Shown: positions 1 to 11,394, counted from the first letter of the stretch. The stretch is DNA of 64,000 bases from Branchiostoma floridae (GCF_000003815.2 NC_049987.1:17401959-17465958), one strand, 5' to 3'. Notes: a model not told the origin generated them from the letters alone. Made by a program: numbers and translations.

Positions 1-3000
1 AGCATTTGGAGCTTTAGAGCCGGTGTTCGCTCTGTTTGGAAACCTCCTCGGCAACTATGTTACAACGACTGCCGCGCGAAAAGCCATGGCTGTCACCGGT
101 ATGCTTTACATGCTGTTTCTCTCGGTGTATGTTAGCGTAGGGTTATTTCTGGGATAGGTGGTATGAACAAGAATGAGAAAACATGTCGTATGGTAAAGCG
201 ACATGTTACATATGATATTCCACATTTACATTGTAATGCGAACGTTGCAGTTGTTGATAGTTGTCATTCACAATTCATAATTATGATGCATAATCATGGA
301 AGTTAATTCGTGTTCGTTGTCACCATAGCACATTATCGTATAGCCAGATGGAGTTGGCCAATCAGAGGCCCCCATTTCCTATAGGTTATCAGTCCGTAAC
401 TTCAAAAGTATGCAGTTACCTATCAGTAAGTGTGCAGTTATCAGAATAACTGCACACTTACCTACCAGTACAGATATGACAGGGGGGTGGCTTCCTCTAT
501 TAACATCGTTAGTGCGCGTTTCATTGTTTAAAGAAAACGTTTACCATCTTAGAAAAACATTAGATTACTTACAATATGTAAAACAATAAAAACTATTTTA
601 ATTAATGTCCAATTTAAACTGAAAATTAAAAATTGAATTGTTTGCATAATAGTCCCCCCTTCAAGTTGAACGATCTGCAGATCATTCCTCCCGGAGAAGG
701 AATGATCATGAATACAGTACAGTAGAATTTTGAAAAGACTTGGCATGCAAAGACGGCAATGTTTTGAATATTTTCTGAGGAAATTTTGGATTCCAAATAC
801 AATATGTAATCGCCCTATGTACCAAATTGAAAGAAAAAATGTAAATTTCTAGAAATTCTACAAAGGCATTCACACGTATAGTAACAAGGGATCTTTGCGT
901 CATACAGGAGTTTGCAAGTTTGTGTAGGCTATATGATAATAGTGTTAATGACCCGCCTGTTCCTCGGTGTATATGGTGTGATAACGCCTGCTCCTTTGCT
1001 ATAACCACCTCATAAAACCACCTCGTTCGCTTCGCTCACTCGGTGGTTTCATTCGGTGGTTAAAGCAAAGGACCAGGCAAAGGAACAGACCATATACACC
1101 TCGGGGCGGGTCATTAACACTTAAATATTAAACTTTTTTCCATCACAGTGGTCCAAAATGACAGTCGCCTTATTCATGATCAGTAATATAATCACTTCCG
1201 AACGTAATCTCGCGAGAGTAACACGTTACCCTATCGATACGTGATATTTCCTCCACGTGACGTCAGCAATTCGCAAAAAAAGTGCCAGGAAGTTTATACT
1301 TTCTACCACCACGTTTATACCACCCATCGGCAACGCAAAACTCTTACTCTACATAAACGTAGAAGCTCCCTGTCATGTCTTCGGAAGTCTCTCAACACAT
1401 TTTCAGTGAACCACCGAATCAAACCATTTCATCTATCTATTTGATATCTACAGCTTGTCTATGCGTATCTGGATGCCTTTTTGTGGCGGCCTTTACCTCC
1501 AACTCTGCCGTGGCAGCATGTTTCGTCGCTGTAGGCTACGGATGTTCCGCAGCCAGGGCAGCGGGTATGTTCTTTTCATTGTGTTTTTTTTTTTTTGCAT
1601 TGCAGATTGGTGCTATTATGTGGCGTAACTGCAGGATGTTTGACCGAGAAGTCAGAGGACTTGGGTTCAAATTCTATCATGTTAGTGATCTTGTGCTCTT
1701 CATATGTCCACTGATCTTATACCCTTGGCAGTGCCATTGTGCATGGTAAAAGATAGTGAGAGGAAAGGGTTGGGGTCCGCCTTTCAATACTGTGCCCAAT
1801 ACACAGTGGATAACACCCCCCCTGCCCCGCGGCCTTGAAAACGGCCATGAATCTACTACAGCTACTTTTTTTTTCAATTTCGGATGAGGCCCCTTAGAAC
1901 CTTACTGTGGCTGCCGAGATTTTTGTCCATGATCAAATAAAATCCTCATTTAAAGTATGTGACAAAGCAGAAACTCTACAAGGCTGTAAGCAGGAAAATT
2001 CAATTCTAAACATGGCAGCCAGTGCACGCCCACCAGTTTCATGTCCCGGTTACGATGTCCGCCTCCTTTCATTGCGAAACAACCTGTAAACTCTATGAAC
2101 ACGGTATCCCCATTTTACGTTATTACCGAAATACGCCCGAATGCAGCCCACGTTCGTGTGTTGAAACGACAAAAATCAACAAAACATTTGAAAATCTTTA
2201 GTGAGTCACGGTTTTCTTTGTCGTCTACAGTTGCTGATGCCAACGCCTTTGACATCGCGCCCCGGTACGCCAGCGTGATATCTGGGATCTGCCGAGTCTT
2301 TTGTCGTACCGTCGGCCTAACCTTCCCACTGTTGGTGGCAACACTCACAAAGAATAAGGCATGTAACGTTATTTGACATTTGTTTTACCTATATTCGTTA
2401 CTTTTGAAACGGGTAATCCTATTGACGGAGATATGATATGGAATCTTTTGGTCTTAAAGTTGCAATTCGTAAGGTCAAGGTCTTACCGATTACATTTAGC
2501 ATATCTGTTCAATTCCCCGTTTTTTAAAGAAAGAAATATACTTACTTACACAATGAATGAAACTCAAATAGCTTTATGAGAAACAATCATTCAGATCTTT
2601 TCATAATTGAGGTAATCAACATTAGTCCGAGATGGTATAAAGCTAACATTACTGCATAAGTGTTTTTCAAATACAAAAACATGTACATAACTCTAAGAGT
2701 AAGAATAAACAACATTATTGTTACAGTACTTGAAATGTTTCAGAAACAACGATTTAAACCGCGAAATTACAAAGGATGCAAACAGCTGTAAAGTCAATGT
2801 TTACCAATTCATTTTTGAAATTCAAAATAACGACAAAGATTTGAATTTTACAGACGTTTCAGGAATGGTCCCAAGTAGTCCTGATGAATGCCTGCATGTT
2901 TGTGGCGACCGCCATCTGCTTTGGAGTCTTCGGGAGCGGGATGGAGCAATCTTGGGCCGCGGTGCCGCAAGGTCAGAATGGCGACGGAATCCAACAGGGT

Positions 3001-3054
3001 GGTAGTATCAACGGTGAACATGAAGATGAGATACGACCGCTAGTCCTCAAATGA
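1..3054 (+). CDS. SLC17-family anion/glutamate transporter, 3' part of gene
   Basis: Four exons seen: 1-98 (frame starts at base 2; cut by the window edge), 1454-1564, 2231-2358 and 2854-3054 (stop TGA 3052-3054). Phases agree at every junction. The third exon encodes FDIAPRYASVISGI followed by TLTKNK, the signature of SLC17 transporters (vesicular glutamate transporters, sialin, Na/phosphate types have LDIAPRYA...G and TKHKT). The last exon opens with TFQEW (family T-R-E-E-W), then a hydrophobic final helix and FGSG-MEQSWA (family FGSGE-Q-WA), then a polar tail of about 30 residues ending in LVLK. The visible part covers roughly the last five membrane segments of a 12-segment multipass protein. 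The intron between 2358 and 2854 uses a GC donor (AAG|GCATGT); a GT donor nearby would break the frame. Which SLC17 member and which substrate cannot be told from this part. Confidence 0.85.
941..1121. repeat. Palindromic foldback element in an SLC17-like gene intron
   Basis: AGTGTTAATGACCCGCC at 941 is mirrored by GGCGGGTCATTAACACT ending at 1121, and the homology continues inward (GTGTATATGG / CCATATACAC; CTTTGCTATAACCACC / GGTGGTTAAAGCAAAG). The whole 181 bp could fold into one imperfect hairpin. It lies between the first and second visible exons. No coding capacity. Probably a small foldback MITE; no target duplication was identified. Confidence 0.6.
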
Positions 3055-3943
3055 CAAGACGAAGACTGTTTTTTGGCATTCCCTGGTCTTGGGGAGACCC
3101 CCCCCCTCCCTTTATCAGGCTCTGAACTTTGCTGACAGTTTGAAGGCCCTGATACAACATAACGCCCGAGCTCTTGGTTTTATGTTTGCAGCAACTATCT
3201 GGGGTCTTTTTTCTGTGTCTAACAATGTTTTCTTGCACAGTGGGAGGTCAGGACAGGATCAAAATTTGCATGTCAAAATTTGCAAATCTCTTTCTGCTGT
3301 TTCCTGTAATTGCTGTGGCCAGACGGGTGGAGAAAACTTACTTATTTTTGGAAACGGCCGAAAATTGATGCGCGGGCAGATGGCATCCATATAATAATCG
3401 AATCAACATGACCTTATCTTTAATTATATTAAACAGGTGGTAATGTGCCTGGTAGCGTTTTAGTAGTATAGTGGTGCTTTTCGTTAATTTGCTGCACGAT
3501 TTCAAAGTTATAGAAGTATTGAATACTTTTTTTATTTTATTCTTACTACATAGCTCATATTTAGGAATGAGGGACAAGACTGTGGGTTTGAAATTAAGAC
3601 AAATATAAAATAGAAGAATGGATTCCCAGCGTTTTGTTAAGGTGTATGTTACTTAGACTGATTATGTATTATACAGCGGTTTTGCACTATCAATGAGGAT
3701 GATTTATGTTTTAATTTTCTGATGACAGGAGCTTAATGCTTATTACATATTACGTTATATGGCTAAAGAAAATACATGCAAACTACGTACTGTATCATAC
3801 AGAAGTGTACATTGTATTTGATGGAATATCCGAAGTATTCACACAGTCACGTAGGTTGGATAAACGTTATATAAATTTACCAGAGATAGAATATTTAATT
3901 TATACATGGGTGCATAATGCATATAAATTTTTTTGAGAAAATA
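3055..3943. other. Intergenic: 3' flank of the SLC17-like gene
   Basis: AT-rich spacer after the SLC17-like stop codon. No exon with family similarity on either strand. The short open frames here have no recognisable composition. The 3' UTR must lie here but no close AATAAA is obvious. Confidence 0.4.
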
Positions 3944-4265
3944 CAGTTGAACCTGCCCAAGCGACCACCTCTTCTTAGCGACCACCTGGCCATTACGACA
4001 GCTTTTTCTCGAGCGCGATTTTGTGTCGAATTCGGCGAGTTTGCGTCGGATTTTGAGTACCATTACCGTAACAATGTTATGTTCAAAATAAAGATGGCGG
4101 CGGATGTACGCGCGACTGTGCTTGCTTTTTGCCATTAAACACAACGGAAACCATTTTAACTATGCATCGGGCATGTTGTGAGTCGATAGTCTTTTAACCG
4201 ACCATCTGGTCAAATCGACCGCTTTTGCCCGGTCCTCGGGTGATCGTCTTGGGCAGGTTTGACTG
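3944..4265. mobile_element. MITE with Tc1/pogo-like ends and TA target site
   Basis: The left end CAGTTGAACCTGCCCAAG (from 3944) and right end CTTGGGCAGGTTTGACTG (to 4265) are inverted repeats that differ at two positions. Both are flanked by TA (3942-3943 and 4266-4267), as expected for the Tc1/mariner/pogo superfamily. The subterminal CGACCACCT...CGACC motifs are repeated. At 322 bp it has no room for a transposase, so it is non-autonomous. The pogo assignment rests only on the terminal motif and is inference. Confidence 0.7.
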
Positions 4266-4439
4266 TAATACGGAAGAAGTCAATATTTTAACATTTGTAA
4301 TATACATGTTTTGAAAAGGGAGCAAAATAAATCTATCAAAATTGTGTCTATGTGAATATTTTTTGTATCGTAATACCTAGCTAATGAGCGAATATAAGAG
4401 TGCAAAAACCCATTAGTAGATAGATGTTTGTGATTTTAT

Positions 4440-5345
4440 GAAATGATTAGGTTTGGGGCCCCCTAGCAGCCTTCCTTGGTACTTCTGGGTGTGTTTTCTG
4501 ATCTTCTGAACAAGCTATGGTCACGAATTTTTTTTAAAATTTAGATAGGTCTTGTGCTCGGGAAGAAGTGACGTAAGTTTGGGCCCCCTAGCACCTAGTT
4601 TCGGAATAACAGGGGCATTTTTATCAAATAACTCAAGAAGGGAACATCGTATTTTCATTATTTTTGGTATGCACGTGCCTTAGACAATGTTGTACAAAAT
4701 GAAATACTAATTATGCAAAATATGAGTACATTTGCATAATTGATGAGAATAATCTATCATAGCAGTTATATCAATGTATCTCTTGTCCAAGACATGATAT
4801 AGTCTTGACATTTGGGTGGTAGATAGCTTTTAGCGTTATGACAAAGTGGAGTACGTTTCAGCCCCCTAACATTAACTTTTGGAACCACAGGGGTGTTTTT
4901 GTCAAGAGATTCCAAACAGGATTACTGCAGAAAGGAACGACGGATTGACATCATTCTAAGCATGCGGGTAGGTTCAGCAAAGATGTTCATAATGACATAC
5001 ATGTTATGCAAATGAGGACTTAATTTGTATAATTAATGTGGAATTTTTATAATTCCATTGTTTTCAATAACTGGACTTCAATAAATGCAACACATGTAAA
5101 TAATGGTAGATGGAACATGAGCAGATACCAAATATGCTAATGAGGAACTGATTTGCATACTATATGCAAAGATTGCAAAACCGATTAATGATTAATGATG
5201 GGAATTTCATACCTGTGACATGTGTATGTTAGTCAATGATGAACATCACCATGCATAAATCATGTAAATGTGCCAGACATTTGCATAAAATTTACAAAAG
5301 GTCTAGATATTTCATGGAGGTATGAGGTCGCCGAACTCTAGTTGA
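4440..5345. repeat. Dispersed repeat family, longest copy in window
   Basis: A non-coding repeat with recognisable modules: GGGCCCCCTAGCA near 4460 and 4583, CCACAGGGGTGTTTTTGTC near 4890, several TTTGCATAATT-ATGAG modules, and a terminal TATGAGGTCGCCGAACTCTA at 5321-5340. The same modules in the same order recur at 8520-8690, 55545-56016 and 62640-63275. Similar GGCAGATAGCTTTTTGAT text also occurs at 49786-49900. No open frame or terminal inverted repeat found; the class is unknown. Confidence 0.55.
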
Positions 5346-5410
5346 AAGTTTATTTGAAAGTTCATGCCCGGAGGCTAATTGCAAGTACAAGGTGGAAACA
5401 TAGGAGATAT
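5346..5410. repeat. Fragment of a second dispersed repeat
   Basis: The run GTTTATTTGAAAGTTCATGC followed by GGAGGCTAATTGCAAGTACA matches 31685-31760 (GTTTATTTGCAAGTTTGTGC, then GAGGGCTAATTCCAAGTACA). It is probably a LINE or SINE tail; no coding sequence remains. Confidence 0.4.
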
Positions 5411-5754
5411 ATAATCAATCATGTGGCAATGAACAGTGATAGACATTGTAAAAATGGGGCTACTCAAATCCTAGTGTTGACTATTTCTTAACGGGTTGAT
5501 TTTGACGTCTTTTTTGTAAGCAGAGGAAGACGAAAAGCCCCATTTTTTGCAGGTACAACAGTGTTAAAATTGATGTTGATATCGGTAAATTATATATACT
5601 TACGAATCATGGTTTATGCAGTAATCTTAAGAAAAATATATCTAACGAACGTATGCGTATAAATGGCATACTAGTACTTGTATAACCCTTAAAATTAAAC
5701 CTGATATAACACCATTGGGATAAAGCGGAAAGTTTCAGCTGCAGGTGAACTACA

Positions 5755-5893
5755 TGTGACTAACACGTGATATCTTTGAGACTCACGCGTGGCTAGCAAG
5801 CGATCTCTATGAGACTCAAACGTAACGGACGCATGATCTTTATCAGATTGACATGTGATTAACACGTGGCTAACACGTGACTAACACGTGACA
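5755..5893. repeat. Array of CACGTG/ACATGTG motifs just 3' of the propeller gene
   Basis: Repeated TAACACGTG(A/G) units of about 10-11 bp, with at least four CACGTG palindromes plus CATGTG variants. A second small array lies at 6495-6545 in the last intron. In the sense of the propeller gene (minus), the first array begins right after the stop codon, so it is probably in the 3' UTR. CACGTG is the E-box core, but a simple tandem expansion explains it equally well. Confidence 0.5.
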
Positions 5894-5904
5894 AGACGGC
5901 GTTC

Positions 5905-8900
5905 TCAGGGCTGTCCGGGTGGGTACAGCTCGTACACCTTGCCGTCGTTGGCGGGCACGAATACTCGGGAATAAGGTCCGGAGAACATGACAGTGGGACG
6001 GTCCACAAATGTGTTGGTCCCGGACGGCTTGCCGCGATTCACCCAACCACTTCCACCTTGAAACACGGACAGCTGGTACACCTGGAGAAAATACATTCAT
6101 AACTTATGAGTTTTTTTTTACCTTTTTCTTTGTACCCCTTTTCTTTCTGCCATATAGCTTTTCTCGTATAGCATTAGATAAAACTTGGTGTCAAAATCTG
6201 TGAGTTCATGATGCATGAGAAAATTACGTTTTTAAAAATCCATCAAAAATGGCATTATAATGATGAATGAATGAATGAATGAATGAATGAATTTTATTGC
6301 TCAACAATCGCACAGGGTACAATGTATGGCAATTAATAACAACTAATAGCTATACAGACAATAGTACTACATTATAATGATGTCATTAGCTACATGTAAC
6401 AGTCAGACAAATATACATCATTAAAGGCATAATGACTCCATAAATATATAGTCCAAATGAATCTATAAATCTGTATCCTATACATATATTCAGGTAAATG
6501 ACACGTGACTAACACGTGATTCCCTCGTGACTAACATGTGAATAGCACATTATCTAAGTGCCTGACCTCTTGGTATGACCCAGCGTGAACACAGAACAGG
6601 GTGTTGATGTTGATGGACGGGCTTTCAATGAGGAAAGGGTCGGAACAATCCCAGACGATCTTGTTGTCAGGCTTTCCATAACATGTCCAGCTCCCGGACC
6701 ACCTATGGAGAGAATAGATAAGATAAGTGAACTTCGATCGTTACTTCAATAGTTAAAACACACCCAGAAGAAGAAGAGATAAGAAGATCCAAACAGCTTC
6801 CATGATATTTATACTGATATGCAAATAGGGAGCCCAACATGGTGGCGGACTCAGCGATGACGTCACATTTAAACTACAATAATGTAAAGTGACTGTCGTG
6901 AATTTCAAACATTAATTTTGATACTTAAACATATTAGATGTTAACGTTACTAACCTGCATACTTCTCCGTCAGTCATGATGGCGAAAATCCCGCCCTTTT
7001 CCGTGGCGTGCACCTTCCTCACAGACTTGCTAGAGGGCGCTCCTAGGTCCCTCCAGACGCCGTTGTAGTTACTGTCCAGACTGAAGCGAAAGAGATGGCC
7101 GTTGCTTCCGGGCACGAAGACGCGGATTGTCGGGCCGTAGATGACGTAGCTACTGGTCGTACCGAACGCCTAAAATGGGGGTGAATTTGATCAGAAAATG
7201 TAAAGATGCAAATGAGATACCCATATGGCAGTTCGGGGAGAGCAAAGATGCAAATAGGATAGCAATATGGCGGTTCGAAAAGCGCAAACTGATGCAAATA
7301 GTATACCAATATGGCGGTTCGCAAAGAGCAGTACAAATAGGATGCCAATGTGGCGGTTCGGATAGAACAAATTAAAGATGCAAATAGGATAGCAATATGG
7401 CGGTTAGGAAAGTGCAAAGATGCAAATGAGATGCCAATATGGCGGTTCGAAAAGAGCAAAGATGCAAATAGGAAACCAAATTTGTGATTCGGAAAGAGCA
7501 AAGATGCAAATTGGATACCAATATGGCGGCGGAAGCATTTCGTTTTTTGTTTTATTTTGTATGTCAACCACGAATTAGAGATTTTTCGGACGGGTAAAAA
7601 TATCAATAAATATGTCATGTCAACGCCACAAAATATGACGCCTTACGTCAGTGCCAGGTGGTTTGCCATGGTTACGCCACGCCCACGAGCTGCCGGCCCA
7701 GTACCGCTCCCGAAGTGTCCCGTCATACCCTCTTGTAAACACGGTGCCTGAGTTCCCCATGACAGCGCTACATCCCTCCAGTTTCGTACCTGGACAGAAA
7801 CGACAAAATGTTTTTAGAATAGGTAACGCTAGTTCACCTTTATCCTCGGGGGAACCTATATCCGCTGTTTAAGTCGACTGAAGGTGGTTTCAAATTACCA
7901 TATTTTCAACCTATTGCAGTATAGAACCACCGCACCGTCCACTTGATATCCCTAAATGCCTGTTTTTTTAACGTAGTGGATATAGGTTACCCCGTGGATA
8001 AAGGTAAACTATTGTTATAGATCTAAGTAACGTAAATAGACCTCATCTTTTAATCCGGTCTCTTGAACTTTTCTCCGTTCTGTGAGCAGAACTATCTGCA
8101 GTCCTTGAGAAATCCGCATGGGGCAAAAATAGTTTTGTTCCCGTTTCAGTTTTTGTTCCCGATACCTGAACTTATGCGTTGAAAACCATGAATTATCCGT
8201 TGACAATGCATCAACTTATCTTTTTCAACTATAGGATTATTCATAAAACAAGCAAACAGTACTTTTGAATTAATGTTCTCATAAGAGGTAAAGATGTTTT
8301 GGGGATAATAGTGCCAAGGGGTATCGCTCCAGTGTTGTTTTATGGTGGAAAATGGTATCGTACCGGGGTTTCCATGGGCACCAAACGACCACTGCGAACC
8401 CGTCCAGTACCGCTCGTACAAGTCTCCGTCAATCGTTGTCATATACACTTTTCCATCACGCAGTACACACGGTTCTAAGGGTAAAAACAAGTAGCGATAA
8501 CGTTAATTTGCATAATTAATAAGAGAATGCTATAGTCCCACTGTTATCTGGGTTGAGGAGATGATCAACTAATATAATTTATGTAAATGAGGAACTTATT
8601 TGCATAGTTGATGAGAAACACAATTAATACACCAGTTGTAAAAGTAAAATCATTTGGCGAAGGTATGGGGTCGTAGAACTCTAGTTTGTGTATGTTTTGG
8701 TTGTTACAGTTGCAACAGAATATACAGGCTTATGGTAAATTGCTACGCATTTACGAATAAAAGAACGTTGAGCAGCGAATTCGACAAAGTGATCAATGCT
8801 TTGTCGGTATTGAACCATATCCTTCTATGCCCTTTGATTTAAAACAGCAAAGGATAAAATCATAATATCAAACACACTGGTTGCAAACACTTTGGAACGT

Positions 8901-10131
8901 GTCAGTGGCATGCCCAATGGGAATTTAAAAAATAAGGGGAAAACGTACCCTCCAGGAAGTTTTTCGGGTTGAATATGCCGGAAGACGGTTTTCCATGGTT
9001 GACCCAAGTCCAACTGGATCCTGTCCAGACCCTGAAAACAGGTAAAACAGTTGGTAACTACACAAGTAGCCCGCGTCTTCATCAAGACACTTGTTTTCAT
9101 TCACTGTTTACCCTGTATGTAGTGTGCAGTTTATAATGAAATAGTGTTTAAAAGTCCCTGATTGGTCATCAAGTTCATCAGTTCGTTGGTTATTTGCCTT
9201 TAATCGTCATTCTTGGTTTTCAAATCATTTACTATTACAATTATTACTCAGTCAGTCAGTCAGCCAGTTACTCACTCACTCACTCACTTACTCATTCACT
9301 CGCTCATTCACCCACTCACTCACTCACTCACTGGCCCACTCACTCACTCACTCACTCACTCACTCACTCACTCACTCACTCTCTCTCTCTCTCTCTCTCT
9401 CACTCACTCACCCACCCACGCACTCCCTCACTCATTCACTCACTTATTCACTCATTCACTTATTCACCCACTCGCTCACTCATTTTCTCTCTCTCTGTCT
9501 CTCTCTCTATCTCTCTTTAACTCAACCCACCTCTCATACAGCTTCTTGTTCCCTCCGACTCCAAACAGCTTTCCATCCTTCATCACAGCCATAGCGGACC
9601 TAGAAAGTTAGGATCAAAAACAGAATGACATTTTAAATGATTTTATGCTAGGAAATGGAGAAAGATACAGAATATAGCCCTATGGCAGGTTCCGACAGGG
9701 GCGTTTTAGGTAATGTTTGGAAGCGGATACCATACGAACGCCACCTATGAATTCGAACCTGCTATGACAGGCTTATAGAATGTCTTGTATAAGTTGCGTT
9801 ACGTCAGAAGTAGTAACAGGTGTTCGCAGAGGCTGCGAATGATGTTACGGGCATTCGTACATTAAGCAGTTTGTTCATCATTGAAAATACATGAATAGGG
9901 CAAATAATTTTCCTTGAGAATACATAGAGATCAAAGAATTGTTCAGAAGAAAATAAAGAAATGTTGGGAATATGCTTTAAAACAAAGGAAAGAAAAACAC
10001 GTTTTGATAAATGCTTACTTTATGTTGACAAGCCCCGGTTTGCCGTGGGACCTCCATCTCCAACCCTGGGCGGTCACAGTGGCCAGTCCCGCCGCCAACA
10101 TCAAGAGAACTACCGGTAAAACTCTCGCCAT
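5905..10131 (-). CDS. Secreted seven-repeat beta-propeller-like (lectin-type) protein
   Basis: Eight exons, all phases consistent: 10131-10019, 9599-9531, 9031-8949, 8474-8364, 7789-7647, 7169-6955, 6702-6567 and 6081-5905 (stop 5907-5905), giving 348 residues. The start at 10131 gives a typical signal peptide (MARVLPVVLLMLAAGLATVTA), cleaved near residue 21. The mature chain has seven repeats opening with Trp and followed by HGKP-like turns: W24/HGKP29-32, W68/HGKP73, W117/HGNP122, W161/HGKP166, W212/LGAP215, W250/YGKP253 and W303/RGKP306. Between them lie blade-like strands such as RVFVPGSNGHLF, RVFVPANDGKVY and DGDLYERYWTGSQW. Seven repeats from the mature N-terminus to the last residue suggest a complete seven-bladed propeller. 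The pattern resembles PLL-like/DUF346 or tectonin-type lectin propellers. Sugar binding is inference. A TATA-like box lies near 10235. Confidence 0.85.
6262..6420. mobile_element. LINE 3'-tail fragment with (GAAT)n
   Basis: (GAAT)n at about 6264-6292 runs into TTTTATTGCTCAACAATCGC and GGTACAATGTATGGCAA. The same text occurs at 56600-56645 upstream of the polyamine oxidase gene. A microsatellite plus a conserved tail is typical of the 3' end of a truncated non-LTR retrotransposon. It lies in the last intron of the propeller gene. Confidence 0.45.
7194..7531. repeat. 42-bp minisatellite carrying ATGCAAAT and ATGGCGG in nearly every unit
   Basis: Eight units of about 42 bp with consensus GAGCAAAGATGCAAATAGG then ATACCAATATGGCGGTTCGA. 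The octamer ATGCAAAT is exact in seven units, and ATATGGCGG or a one-base variant is present in most. Because 42 is a multiple of three, the minus strand stays open with 14-residue repeats; this is not a gene. It lies in the intron between exons 5 and 6 of the propeller gene. Confidence 0.8.
8520..8690. repeat. Short copy of the dispersed repeat family
   Basis: Contains GAGGAACTTATTTGCATAGT, TGATGAGAA and the terminal module TATGGGGTCGTAGAACTCTA (8664-8683), matching 4440-5345. It lies in an intron of the propeller gene. Confidence 0.45.
9246..9520. repeat. (CACT)n / (CT)n microsatellite beside a splice donor
   Basis: Interrupted CACT and CTCT tracts ending about 10 bases from exon 9531-9599 of the propeller gene. 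In the sense of that gene the array reads GTGAGTGAGTGAGT, a run of perfect 5' splice-site consensus hexamers directly downstream of the real donor. The long frames with SLTHSLTH repeats are translation artefacts. Confidence 0.85.
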
Positions 10132-10230
10132 CTCGGTACTGGAAGTCTGTTTGTCCGCAGAAATAACAAGATCACCACCTTTCAAGACCTGCAGCGAGAA
10201 GTATAAACTAGTGGTGAAAACCATGCAGAT

Positions 10231-10240
10231 ATTTATATAT
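10231..10240 (-). promoter_or_regulatory. Putative TATA box of the propeller gene
   Basis: The minus strand reads ATATATAAAT, about 100 bases upstream of the start codon at 10131. With usual spacing, transcription would begin near 10205, giving a 5' UTR of about 75 bases. Position and motif only. Confidence 0.35.
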
Positions 10241-10299
10241 TCTTTACCACCGGAAATTATGACATCACGAACTTCCTGTATTCATCTTTAGAGTTAGAC

Positions 10300-11394
10300 A
10301 AGATTTAATCTTATTTTCCTGCTAAGGTGTAAACAGGAAGTACAAAACAAAGAAAAATCAAAATAGTCCCCTCCACACCCAGTATTCTTTTTTGGAGCGA
10401 TATCCTTAAGCGGTTCTTCTTCTACCGGAAGTGACGTAGAATCCCGGATGTCATCCCGAGGGTTTCTGACGAATACTGAATAGCTATTATCCCTGCAGCA
10501 CTTGCGATATTGCTGTGACGTAAGACTACCAAGTATTTACTTCGAATTAAATTATTCTCTCACTATGTTGTAATGTTCAGTGGATAGACTACCCATTAAA
10601 TGATTGGCAACCGAAAACGGTTATTGAGAAATAACGCGGTTACGAATTCTGGGGTGTACCCGATTCCTCAACCCCTCCTACCCTCCACTGTTAATTAATA
10701 AGTCCAAGAAAAAAATGATTGAACCAAACGTCTAGATTTTCACGCATCTAGAATAATAGTTCAAATCTGTAGGTACCTATCTAATAAATCAAGAGTAAAT
10801 CTAGATCTAAAGTAAGAATAGTTATTGTCTTCATAATTCTAAACGCCATTCTAGTCAGTCGCCCTTTCACTGTGACTTTCTCCATTGTTCAGGCTGGGTA
10901 TGATACACACGCCTTTGTGTAACCGTATACCTTCAATGTAAATGTGGTGTAAACATAAACGTAACGTCCGGCCTCCGAAAAACAGAGCTCAGATTGGCGC
11001 GCATCCAGACCTACGCTGAACACGACTTACCTTCTTCTTGATTTTGCACGCGGGCTGTGCTGGTGTGTAGCGGGCAAAAATTTACCCCTGGTTAATAGAA
11101 TGCTCCCGGGTATATTGTGACAGGGGTGGGCTCCAGCCAGTTACACCGGGATACGAACTATCGACGCTGAATCCAGCACAGGTAAAGACTAAAACTTCCC
11201 TATCCCGTTCCAAGAATCGAAGCGACGTCAACTTAAGGAAGTTCCCAAACACGATGCATTACTCTAATTACAGTAAGATTACGATACACGTAAGCTTGGT
11301 AATTATAATAATGAGCCACACCCAACCATCACAGTGCTTAACCTCACCCAACGTAATTTTACCGACGACGCGGAAACGGATCTCTGTTTTTGTG
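10300..11394. other. Spacer upstream of the propeller gene
   Basis: No exon, tRNA or clear repeat seen on either strand. The short frames lack family similarity. Confidence 0.3.

Noticed and set aside
7043-7618. 191-codon minus-strand frame overlapping propeller exon 6
   Set aside because: Wrong frame of exon 6 joined to the 42-bp minisatellite. The correct frame of exon 6 matches its neighbours in phase.
9194-9611. Ser/Leu/Thr/His-rich frames (SLTHSLTH)
   Set aside because: Translation of the CACT microsatellite.
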